From NCBI GenBank assembly GCA_947259215.1, contig CAMYLJ010000037.1:1-36975 (forward strand): a stretch of 36,975 bases of DNA, given 5' to 3'. The position numbers were made by a program, and so were the translations under genes. Shown here piece by piece: positions 16,601 to 23,171 of the stretch. The stretch's first letter is position 1. Each line of letters starts with the position of its first letter. The stretch is from an uncultured delta proteobacterium (lineage in GTDB: Bacteria > Myxococcota_A > UBA9160 > JAFDET01). The notes beneath the pieces were generated by a model. That model ran no database searches. It was not told the DNA's origin and saw nothing but the letters and a program-made list of their open reading frames with translations.

Positions 16601-16914
16601 GTCTGGAAGGAGACGCGGGTGTAGGAGTTCTCGCTCCAGAAGTCGCTCACCGTCTGGAACTTGTTCTGCAGGTTGCCCTGCAGCGCGGGGTCGATGCCAG
16701 CGAGGTCGTTGTTGGCCGGGTCGAAGGCCGTGTCCTGGGTCACGACGGGGATGACCAGGACCTTCTGTCCCGCGTCGTCGTCATTCACGGAGAGCGTCGT
16801 GGTGGTGCCCAGGGCAGGCTGAGCGGCGGCGAAGACGTGGACCTGCTGGGCTGCCGCAGGCAGCGCGGCGCAGGCGGCGAGCGACGTAGCGACGGCGAGT
16901 GCGTGGCGGAGCAT
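13603..16914 (-). CDS. M6-like secreted zinc metalloprotease with C-terminal membrane anchor
   Basis: 1103 aa. Signal peptide MLRHALAVATSLAACAALPAAAQ. The zinc motif HEIGHNIGFYDLYD (His472, Glu473, His476) follows the HExxHxxGxxDLYD pattern of immune-inhibitor-A/M6 peptidases, with a downstream LDWDSMHRQ stretch where a Met-turn equivalent would lie. After the catalytic region comes a CARDB-like beta domain (RVLVTNDGTVDATDVQVKLR), a further beta region, and a C-terminal helix (CCWIALVLLVVVVILLLVLW) followed by RR, which would anchor it in the membrane. It is probably an extracytoplasmic protease. A CRP-like site lies 63 bp upstream. The stop overlaps the thioredoxin-fold gene. Confidence 0.85.
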   Translation of the reverse strand: MLRHALAVATSLAACAALPAAAQQVHVFAAAQPALGTTTTLSVNDDDAGQKVLVIPVVTQDTAFDPANNDLAGIDPALQGNLQNKFQTVSDFWSENSYTRVSFQTDVLGRFYQMPRGLDHYFNPAFQAARVTGSATLSEPVAVPTGTLQLRVHVSTSDETTVTVPFDAADSPYTFAQLETKLSDAIAPLGDKLAVSIFGGATRRLRFTVGQRHVREGTFVRIQAAGSDPAVLDALGLDTPLEDLAAPRITSRGSAFPLNPAAASTLTLTVENEAGATEPFAWAIPAGALADAAAFVAAHGATHANATISEDAGELRFDVTPGIALPIESLTFTIVGDLDLDALGLDEIAETTGVVSFAARNTVRGNRRLITGQAIAAYVLNELGRPAAPPGNIPNLAITAANEAQIDAALANAVDTYAAFAVLFLDGGGKRAGASGGYIDVGIENAGFLYQYQTFGDIQLAFQTTSAATFAHEIGHNIGFYDLYDNSGGNYGPDLEYPLDWDSMHRQSELPHTGGLHKEQRATWVSRDGTTVASFPLPATPGVETRQFALTPLEFGNAQYDSQVAPPGGRTEAKLIRLPLGLGPTQNDHYLLLQNRQPGASFSQDLPQAAGAPEAGGLYVTDVITRKFFNYFGITSRNFVHPLTDVPLVAVPNPGNTSPVVDRAPQPDVTLTGTYPAYAGFTIDVVGSQAGPAGLPETLLVNVSREQSDFLDLRITPWGAPPWESPDIWLEHGDEPLGTVPLPGNGEPVRWSPDYDPAANGGVPLNFVRVLVTNDGTVDATDVQVKLRINTPGGMGGSGTWAELPLSAPQDVPAGGSAIFDFPWNPRVDRHTCVKAEIFRWDSVLGDIEPFNNGTQENVNDFNPGASSPWQPEPFEFEVANPLDHDVEVEVQPIGLTPGLVVEIERTMFQVPARSRVQVAAVLRLDETHIPVPPFESFDAYLKRRPRERRFHLEGFALAGDFRVPIGGITYDVQPARNVVIHVDVGVDRDGDIVVEGTTKPPAPGQDIEIEVRYPSGRHVWLDVQTDTDGSIDETIEPEEDGSVRLAVNYPPGGAFAPTRTGDVTVDTREPTPRPTIPPALCCWIALVLLVVVVILLLVLWRR

Positions 16915-17174
16915 GGGGGTCCTCCGACTCGAGAAGCCGTGGGGAATTCATTCTACACCCGAGCTGTACGGCCCGGTGTGAAGCAGTTCACAGCCGGAGC
17001 GCCGTCAAGCACGCTTGCGCTTCGGGCGGGCGCTCCAGCACCGCGAGTACGACGACCATCGCTGGGGCGGGCTCAACCGTGTGACCCCCATCCGCTCGGA
17101 GGCGCCCGGTCCACCCTGGTCCTTCCGGTGCAGAACTCGCCCACCGTGACTCGAATCGATCGTGGACGGGTCCT
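16915..17174. other. promoter region of the metalloprotease operon
   Basis: 260 bp without a credible gene. Contains the CRP-like palindrome at 16977-16992. The left end near the ATG carries a GGAGG-type ribosome site (complement of CCTCC at 16921-16925). Confidence 0.5.
16977..16992. promoter_or_regulatory. CRP/FNR-family-like operator
   Basis: TGTGA-AGCAGT-TCACA matches the classical TGTGA-N6-TCACA consensus at all ten half-site positions. It is centred about 70 bp upstream of the metalloprotease ATG, a position compatible with activation. A near-identical site occurs at 28108. Confidence 0.55.
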
Positions 17175-17612
17175 TCAACGCACATCACAGACATCGATGA
17201 AGCCGCCGCCAGATCCATCTTCCTTCAAATGCCAGGCCCTGAGCTCGGCTCGACGCAGCCCGCTTTCGGGCTCCTCGAAGATCCTCACCGATGTGTAGCA
17301 GGCGGGAAGATCGGATAGAGGCCTGTCCCGCAGGGCCTTGCCAACGTTCTTGTCTCCAACCATCGCTCTGAACGATTCGTCGTCGATTACTCGCTGGAAG
17401 GCACCGTCGTTCAGCACGCCGACCGGCCGTTGGGATGTTCTTACAGACCACTCGGTCTCGAACGCGTGGGTGTGACCGTAGACGAAGAACCGCATCTGGT
17501 CGTACTCCTTCGCACGTTCCTTCACGTAGGGCGCGACGAACCTCTTGCGTGAATCCAGCGTTCGGGAAACGAGATCGCCAAGAACGCGGGGGTCGGGATT
17601 GAGAGGGCTGCT
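17175..17612 (-). pseudogene. calcineurin-like metallophosphoesterase, C-terminal fragment
   Basis: About 146 residues are open up to the repeat boundary. The final metal-binding motif VYGHTH is present, followed by LNDGAFQRVID and a normal C-terminus. Upstream, PRVLGDLVSRTLDSRKRFVAPYV is coherent protein, but the frame runs straight into the tmRNA/tRNA-like repeat at 17613, and the N-terminal motifs (DxH, GDxxD, GNH[DE]) are absent from the window. An internal GTG at 17525 could start only the last third. The gene was evidently cut by the event that placed the repeat. Confidence 0.7.
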
Positions 17613-17700
17613 GGAGGAACATCTCTCAGGGCGAAAAGACGCATAATTCCAAATGCTTGCGGAGATCGGACGCGGGTTCGATTCCCGCGGCCTCCGCCGA
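17613..17700 (+). repeat. tmRNA/tRNA 3'-end-like direct repeat, copy A
   Basis: GGAGGAAC, then an AGGGCGAAA block, ends in CGGACGCGGG-TTCGATT-CCCGCGGCCTCCGCC: a T-stem-loop plus acceptor strand. It resembles the 3' end of ssrA (tmRNA); a tRNA-Ser end with discriminator G is the alternative. It ends CCGA rather than CCA and has no 5' partner. Copy B is 2.86 kb to the right in the same orientation. Confidence 0.65.
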
Positions 17701-17826
17701 TTTAGCCAGCAAGATCAGATGCTTGAACGTCCGATTCCCTCCGGCCGGCACACCCGTCGGCCGTCCTTCGAGCTCCGCTGGCGCATCCACGACGTTCGCG
17801 GTCGTGCGGCGGGCCGGGCCGATGGG

Positions 17827-20196
17827 TCACGGAGTGACACTCGGCGCCCCAGAGGCGCCCTTCGAGTCGGACGCGAACAAACCCTCGCATCGGCCATTTC
17901 GTGGGTACGGGCCAAGCGCCCGCAGGCAGCGCACGATCTTCTTGTGTTGCTGCCTCCAGCTCCGATGCGGTCGCGTGACCAGCGGTCGCTCGCCGCGCGT
18001 GTTCTCGGCGGCCACGCGGTCCCCATCGAAGCGAATACCCAAGGCGAGATCCGCTGCGGTCGGAACGATCAATGCTGTCACCAGCGCGATGCTGCGGTGC
18101 TTGCTCTCCGCAGGATCGCGCGGGATGCTGAAGAGGTCTCCGACGATCGGAACACGACCGAAGATGGCTCGCCAGACGTGTCCGACCACCGGAAACACCG
18201 CGTCGGGTCTCAGTAGCATGATCTCCGAGCGGAAGGTCGAGAGCTCGAACAGCCGGACGTTCTCGACGCGCACGATGTCCTCGACCGAGTGCGCGGCGAC
18301 CCGATCGATCGGGGCCTTCGTCTTGGCACCTTGGAGCAGCACCGGATCCGCGTCGTCGTCGCCCACCGAGAACTTGATCTTGAGCTCGGCCGACGCCGCC
18401 GTCGCCATGGCCTCCGGAGTGACCTCCAGCTGGAGGCCCCGCTTCACCTCGGCCAACTTGGGCTCCTGCTCGGCCGCAGCCAGGAGCCTGAACGCCGCCA
18501 CCACCTCCGGCGCTGCCACTTCTGAGAGAGTCGGCAGGCCGCCCGCCGGCCCACTCAACACACTCATCAGAGGATCGGGAGTCGACACGTCGAAGTAGTT
18601 GGCGCTCCCGGCCGACACCCTCGCCGGTGTGCCGCTGATGGCTTCGACCGTCAAGTAGCCGAACGACTTAAACTTGATACCTGCGGCAGTCTTCTCGTTC
18701 AAGAATGGGTCGATGGCCATCAATACGAACTCCTCGAAGTCCGCGTTGAGGGCCTCCACCACCGGGACCAGGATGCTGTCGAGCCGAGCGGCGCTCTGGC
18801 CGAGGTCGTATGGCACGAAGTGATGGGGATACGTCACCGACCATTTGTAGTGGAGGAGGAAGTCGAGCAGCGCCGCGCGCAGTACGTCTCGACGGTGCTC
18901 GTCGTAGAGCTCCTCGAGGGCCATCTGGAACCGATCGAGGCTCGCCTTCCGTTCGCCCTCTTGCGCTAGCGGGACGGATTCCTCGCCCCACTCGAATGTT
19001 TTCGATGTCTTCAAGTGCTTCCTGGCCTCGTTCCATGCCTTCCTGAGCTGCGCGTTCATGCTTTCCACGACGGCGTCACCGTGGCTCTTGGCGTCCGCGG
19101 CGGTCCAATCGGCCCCCGCCAGGAAAAGCAGCATGCCGGAGAGCGTGGCCGGTCCCCTGAGGAACGCCTCCGAGTAGCCAAGGCAGTACTGCCTCCCTCC
19201 TTCGCACTCGCCGTGGCGACCGGTCAGGTAGTTTCGGAACAGGCGAGCTCGCGCCGATTCGGATTCGTCACTCGCCTGTGGCCGATCGCTTGAGCTGTTT
19301 GACAGGGTATCGCTCGCCTGTTTCCAGCCGCTGGCAACCGCGAGGCGCAGGCCGCGATCCAGCTCTGCAACGCCGCCACGGAAGGCCTCGAATCTCTCCG
19401 CGGCGTCCGCCGGCCTTCCCTTGATGTAGTCCCACATCGCTTGAGCACCCAACCACTTGGCCTTGTCCCAGAAGTCCCGCGGCTCCTCGCTGACCTGGTA
19501 TCCCCAGACGGTCAAGGCGAACTCGGGTCGCGGGAGGTCGATCAGGGCGATGTAGCGGCGCACCTCCTGGATATCCCACTCCTTGGTCGGCGGTCCGCCG
19601 CGCAGGACGAGGACGTCGGCGCCAATCGCCTTCACGCCCACGCAGTTCACGGCCTGATCGAGCGCCTTGGCGACCACCGAAGCGTTCCGGTGGTGATAGA
19701 GCCGTACCACATGGGAGTCGCTGACGTCTTCGGTGGTCTCCTTCAGGATCGGGTGCTCCGGCCACGGCTCGCAAGCCACAGTTCGCTCCGTGGTCTCGGA
19801 GCGGGTGGTGGTGGACTCCGTCGTCGTGGCCGGTGGGGTCGTCTTCGTCGTCGTGGCCTCCGGCGTCGTCTTCGACGTCGTGACCTTCGTTGTCGTCGCC
19901 GTCTTCTTCGTGACCTTGGTCTTGGTGTCCTCGGGCTTGCTGACCGTGGGTTTCGCGGCCTTGGCAGCGGCGGCGGACGCCTTGGCAGCCGGCGCCGCGG
20001 GGGGCTCTGCCGGCGAAGCCTCGGGAGCGGCTGTCAGGATGGCGGCCAGCAGCAGCAGAGCCTGTCTTCGGGCCGGCATACACAGGATCGCGTGCCGACC
20101 GAAGGCGTCGTCCATACCTGCGCGTCGCGATCGGTCGCGAACGCTCCCGGCGTCACGCTCGAGTTGCCCCCGGCCTCTCGACCTCAACATCTGCAC
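17827..20196 (-). CDS. large exported protein with secretin-like ends
   Basis: 789 aa. A hydrophobic signal-like segment (RRQALLLLAAILTAAPEASPA, about 43-63) is followed by an Ala- then Thr/Lys-rich low-complexity linker to about residue 135. Next comes SDSHVVRLYHHRNASVVAKALDQAV...VLVLRGG, reminiscent of the N1-type repeat of secretins, then about 400 unrecognised helical residues. The C-terminal part, VPIVGDLFSIPRDPAESKHRSIALVTALIVPT, has the pattern of a secretin gate/C-terminal strand region (GspD/PilQ). It lacks the full secretin core, so it may be a divergent outer-membrane pore or pilotin-like partner. GTG 20196 has AGGAGG seven bases upstream and is chosen, although it puts 42 residues before the signal; ATG 20079 is the alternative. 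It is the only gene between repeats A and B. Confidence 0.65.
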   Translation of the reverse strand: MQMLRSRGRGQLERDAGSVRDRSRRAGMDDAFGRHAILCMPARRQALLLLAAILTAAPEASPAEPPAAPAAKASAAAAKAAKPTVSKPEDTKTKVTKKTATTTKVTTSKTTPEATTTKTTPPATTTESTTTRSETTERTVACEPWPEHPILKETTEDVSDSHVVRLYHHRNASVVAKALDQAVNCVGVKAIGADVLVLRGGPPTKEWDIQEVRRYIALIDLPRPEFALTVWGYQVSEEPRDFWDKAKWLGAQAMWDYIKGRPADAAERFEAFRGGVAELDRGLRLAVASGWKQASDTLSNSSSDRPQASDESESARARLFRNYLTGRHGECEGGRQYCLGYSEAFLRGPATLSGMLLFLAGADWTAADAKSHGDAVVESMNAQLRKAWNEARKHLKTSKTFEWGEESVPLAQEGERKASLDRFQMALEELYDEHRRDVLRAALLDFLLHYKWSVTYPHHFVPYDLGQSAARLDSILVPVVEALNADFEEFVLMAIDPFLNEKTAAGIKFKSFGYLTVEAISGTPARVSAGSANYFDVSTPDPLMSVLSGPAGGLPTLSEVAAPEVVAAFRLLAAAEQEPKLAEVKRGLQLEVTPEAMATAASAELKIKFSVGDDDADPVLLQGAKTKAPIDRVAAHSVEDIVRVENVRLFELSTFRSEIMLLRPDAVFPVVGHVWRAIFGRVPIVGDLFSIPRDPAESKHRSIALVTALIVPTAADLALGIRFDGDRVAAENTRGERPLVTRPHRSWRQQHKKIVRCLRALGPYPRNGRCEGLFASDSKGASGAPSVTP

Positions 20197-20301
20197 GACG
20201 ACACCTCCTCGGAACGCCTCTTGTCAAAATGCATGCAGGAGAATCTGGCACCCGCGACGTAGGGCTACACGATAAGTTGACGGGCGCAAGGTTGAGAGTG
20301 C

Positions 20302-20317
20302 TGCAAGCGGGCTTGCA
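20302..20317. repeat. perfect 7-bp palindrome sharing the arm-site hexamer
   Basis: TGCAAGC-GG-GCTTGCA. The half-site GCAAGC is the same hexamer found in the arm-type sites near the tRNA-half repeats, here in inverted arrangement downstream of the HTH protein gene. It could be a binding site for the HTH protein or simply a hairpin. Confidence 0.35.
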
Positions 20318-20472
20318 CCCCGGCGCCAGACGCGTCGCCCGGCCATGCACCGAGATCAGTGCGTGCAGGAAGGAGCTCTTGCGGCGGACGAAATCGTCGG
20401 GATCGCACCCAGGTTCCAGACGCGGCTGGACGAGCGGTCTCCGGCGAGCCCGAAGGCGTCTCAAGGAACATC

Positions 20473-20550
20473 GGAGGAACCTCCTGGAGGGCGAAACCCG
20501 ATGATTTCAATGTGTTGAGCTGGTCGGACGCGGCTTCGATTGCCGCGAGG
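20473..20550 (+). repeat. tmRNA/tRNA 3'-end-like direct repeat, copy B
   Basis: Aligned with copy A through GGAGGAAC, AGGGCGAAA and TCGGACGCGG-TTCGATT. The T-stem reads GCGGC/GCCGC where copy A has GCGGG/CCCGC, so one pair has changed on both sides and the stem is kept. The acceptor part has diverged. Confidence 0.6.
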
Positions 20551-20570
20551 CGCTCTTTGCCCCTGGCAGA

Positions 20571-20819
20571 TCACCCTGGGCTCCGGTTGCTGTCCGCATT
20601 CGACACTCCGCGGAGGAACCCCGGGTCCGATGTGGACGCGCGCCGGGCCTTCGCGAGGAAGCGCTCCAGCTCGGCGCGGTCGTAGCGGACGGCGTGGCCG
20701 AGCTTGAGGAAGCGAGGGCCGCGGCCGGACAGGCGCCACTTCTGGAGCGTGCGGACGCTCAGGCAGAGGAGCTTCGAGGCATCGCGTTCGGTGAGGAGCT
20801 CGGCCATGCCCACGGCCAT
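20571..20819 (-). CDS. excisionase/AlpA-like helix-turn-helix protein
   Basis: 82 aa. LLTERDASKLLCLSVRTLQKWRLSGRGPRFLKLGHAVRYDRAELERFLAKAR is a complete winged-helix MerR/AlpA-type DNA-binding domain of the excisionase superfamily. Such proteins bend att DNA for excision or activate integrase transcription. It lies 50 bp downstream of integrase 1 on the same strand. An in-frame ATG at 20807 would shorten it by four residues; neither start has a clear ribosome site. It is followed directly by repeat copy B. Confidence 0.85.
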   Translation of the reverse strand: MAVGMAELLTERDASKLLCLSVRTLQKWRLSGRGPRFLKLGHAVRYDRAELERFLAKARRASTSDPGFLRGVSNADSNRSPG

Positions 20820-20869
20820 CGCAAGCTGCGTGCCGGGCGAGATCTTGGATCCGGGCGGGCAGGGGAGGG

Positions 20870-22207
20870 CTAGAAGCGGCCTGTTTCCGGGCTCTTCGCC
20901 CGGGCACCCGAGGTGCCACGGGAGGTGGATTGGCCGCTGTTGGCTCCGCCTTTGCGACCAGAACGCACGGCTCGCCCCCTGTTGCGCCCCTCCATCTCCA
21001 GCACTGGAGCCTCCGCGCGGCCGTCCAGGGCCGCCGCGATGCGCGAGCCCACCAGCTCGCTGGCGCTGCGGATCGGGTCGTCGGCCAGGTGGGCGTAGCG
21101 GTCGGTCGTGGAGGCCTGTCGGTGGCCCAGCAGGGCGCCGATCAGGGGCAGGCTGAGTCCGGCCGCGGCGCCGACGCTCGCGAAGCTGTGTCGCAGGTCG
21201 TGGAGCCGGACGTCCTCGATGCCTGCGCGCTTGCGGACCCGGCGCCAGATCTTGCCCAGGTTCACCAGGTGCTCGCCGGGCAGGTCACCAGGGATGACCC
21301 AGGGCGAGTCGCCGCGGGCTGCGTGGCGCGCCACCAGGAGCTCGAGGGCAGGGGCGTTCAGCGGGATAGTCTTGGCCCCGGTTTTCGAATCCGGGATCCG
21401 CAGCATCCCCCACTCGAAGTCCACGTGCTCCCAGCGCAGGCCCAGGATTTCGCTGGTCCGGGCGCCGGTGAAGACGAGGAGCCGCAGGGCGGCCACGGCG
21501 GCCGGAAGCTCTGAGCTGAAGCGTCGGGGGTCCTTCCCGGCCTCGTAGGCGTCTTCCAGGGCCTTCAGGGCGTCCCCGAGCCTTGCCAGCTCCTGGGCCG
21601 AGAGGAAGCGCTCGCGCCGGCGCTCGGGGAACCGCCGTACGCCGCGAGAGGGGTTGAAGAAGGCCGGCACGAGATCCTGCTGCTCGGCGAAGTGGAAGAG
21701 CGTCGAGAGGAGCGAGACCACGCGGTTTCCCATGGTCGGCCGGTCGCGCATCGAGAGCTGGAGGCGCTCCACGTCCGCGCGCGTGATCTGGAGGACGCGG
21801 CGGCTGCCCAGCACGGGGAGGACGTCTCGTTCCAGCATGCGCCGGTCCTCGGCGGCGCTTCTTGGCTTCTTCCTCGGCTCGGCGTGCTCGGCCAAGTACC
21901 GGAACGCGAGCTGGCGCAGCGTCAGGGCCTCGCGCGAGGTGTCGCGGTCCTCGGCGGGATCGCCGCCCGCCGCCACTTCGGCGAGGACGCCCAGGGCGAG
22001 CTTCCGTGCGCCATCGGGCGTAAGCGGGCCTGGGTGTCCCAGCGTGAAGTGACGCGTGCGGCCGTGGGCCCGGTACTGGACGACGTAGCTCTTCGTGCCG
22101 GTCGCTCGGACGCGCACGCCGAAGCGCGGGAGGTCTTCGTCCCAGAGGACGTAGTCGTGCGGCTTCGGCCGCGCCCCGTCGACGGTGCGCTTGGTCAGCT
22201 TTGCCAT
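20870..22207 (-). CDS. tyrosine recombinase/integrase, P4-like with DUF4102 N-terminus (integrase 1)
   Basis: 445 aa. The N-terminal arm-binding DUF4102-type domain (LTKRTVDGARPKPHDYVLWDEDLPRFGVRVRATGTKSYVVQYR) is followed by a SAM-like core-binding domain (about 95-190) and the catalytic domain with Arg250 (TGARTSEI), Lys275, His336-x-x-Arg339 (HDLRH), His362 (LLGH) and Tyr371. All catalytic residues are present. A basic C-terminal extension of about 50 residues is unusual. ATG 22207 has GGAG six bases upstream; the longer frame to 22285 is not needed. Paired heptamers at 22257-22274 lie between the start codon and tRNA-half copy 3. Target: tRNA-Pro by location, or the tmRNA-like repeat on its other side. 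Confidence 0.95.
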   Translation of the reverse strand: MAKLTKRTVDGARPKPHDYVLWDEDLPRFGVRVRATGTKSYVVQYRAHGRTRHFTLGHPGPLTPDGARKLALGVLAEVAAGGDPAEDRDTSREALTLRQLAFRYLAEHAEPRKKPRSAAEDRRMLERDVLPVLGSRRVLQITRADVERLQLSMRDRPTMGNRVVSLLSTLFHFAEQQDLVPAFFNPSRGVRRFPERRRERFLSAQELARLGDALKALEDAYEAGKDPRRFSSELPAAVAALRLLVFTGARTSEILGLRWEHVDFEWGMLRIPDSKTGAKTIPLNAPALELLVARHAARGDSPWVIPGDLPGEHLVNLGKIWRRVRKRAGIEDVRLHDLRHSFASVGAAAGLSLPLIGALLGHRQASTTDRYAHLADDPIRSASELVGSRIAAALDGRAEAPVLEMEGRNRGRAVRSGRKGGANSGQSTSRGTSGARAKSPETGRF

Positions 22208-22256
22208 CCGGCTCTCCGCAGTCCGCGACCTTCTGACATGACTCAGTGACGTTCCG

Positions 22257-22274
22257 GCAAGCACAGGGCGAGCA
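22257..22274. repeat. paired arm-type heptamers upstream of integrase 1
   Basis: GCAAGCA-CAGG-GCGAGCA, period 11 bp. Read in the direction of integrase 1 it is TGCTCGC-N4-TGCTTGC about 50 bp before the ATG, the same orientation relative to the gene as the pair before integrase 2. Confidence 0.65.
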
Positions 22275-22390
22275 AGCGGGATCAATTCGCAGGGTATGCG
22301 GGGGTGGAGAGTGGTTCAACAACAAAGCGACAACGCTGCGAGATTTCGTACGCAATCGCAGTGTGTCGCAATTCTGCGTAAGGCTAGTGA

Positions 22391-22440
22391 ACCTTATGGG
22401 GTTCAGGAGGTCGCGAGTTCGAATCTCGCCGGCCCGACCA
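22391..22440 (+). repeat. tRNA-Pro(GGG) 3'-half repeat, copy 3 (att-like)
   Basis: Identical to copy 1 from the anticodon loop ATGGGGT (22396) to CCA, but the 5' strand of the anticodon stem is ACCTT instead of CCTGA. Homology therefore begins inside the loop, which suggests where strand exchange occurred. Confidence 0.88.
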
Positions 22441-22496
22441 ACACTTAGCTCGCCTCGCACCCCGTTCTTGGGTGCCGCCCCTCGAAGACCGACCCC

Positions 22497-22826
22497 GTGG
22501 CGTCCGGCTGGCCCCTCGGAAGCGAATGCCAGGTCCAGGCGTCAGCCGTGAACCCGAGCACGTCGGCCTCGACCCTCCAGTGGTTCGACGGCCAGGGAAA
22601 CGAGATCGGCATCGCGCACGAAGGGGCACTCGGGTTCAAGCACGGAGCGGCCTTCAACAAAAACTTGGCCTTGATGGTGCGCTTTGATGCGACAACCGGA
22701 GAACTCTCTTCCGGAAACGTGGTGTGGTTCGAGTCGCTCGATTGCAGCGGCCACGTCCGTATCTTCCGGGGCCGGCTCCGAAGCCAGCTCGGGCAGTCCC
22801 CCGACCTGGCTCGCGTCGTCGATTAG
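22497..22826 (+). pseudogene. fragment of an unrecognised protein
   Basis: The frame encodes coherent sequence (LQWFDGQGNEIGIAHEGALGFKHGAAFNKNLALMVRFDATTGELSSGNVVWFESLDCSGHVRI), with the W/G-rich turns and VWFESLDCSG motif seen in small hypothetical proteins that often trail phage or secreted-protein genes. There is no ribosome site or usual N-terminus, and the frame degenerates after residue 90. Probably a remnant at the left end of segment III. Confidence 0.4.
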
Positions 22827-23000
22827 CGAGCCAGCGCGGTCCACTACGCTTCGAACGACGCGGGTATCGACCGCGTCTCGCCGGGGCAACGAGGCTCCTG
22901 CGTGAGCCAGGACCTGCGCGTAGGCGTCCCCGGCAGACAGGACCGTGACCTTCGGCCGCGGCGTGTCGACGGGACGCCAGCATGTGCGCCCGGCCCCGGA

Positions 23001-23080
23001 GCGGGGCGTATCTACCTCCGCTTACGTCGATTTGACCGCAACGGATGTTTCCCGGAACGCAGCCTGAAATCCCTATCTGC
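23001..23080. repeat. GCGGGGC...GAACGCAGCCTGAA repeat, copy 2
   Basis: Second copy of the element at 12786-12870, same orientation. It lies in a 345-bp spacer that otherwise shows no gene and ends about 90 bp before the next start codon. Confidence 0.6.
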
Positions 23081-23171
23081 GGACGAGTGATCGCCGGGAG
23101 GCGCAGCCGCTCCGTTTCCCTAGAATCGGCGTTCCGCAAGCGCCCGGAACGCTCGCGGCAGGGAGGCGTAC

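Larger units (their letters stand above)
20197..20570. other. 374-bp spacer with palindrome and repeat copy B
   Basis: No gene supported. Contains the TGCAAGC palindrome, then the tmRNA/tRNA-like repeat copy B. Confidence 0.45.

Noticed and set aside
17641-17700. A complete tmRNA or tRNA-Ser gene
   Set aside because: Only the T-arm and acceptor 3' strand are recognisable, the end reads CCGA, and no 5' partner or tag reading frame is found nearby.
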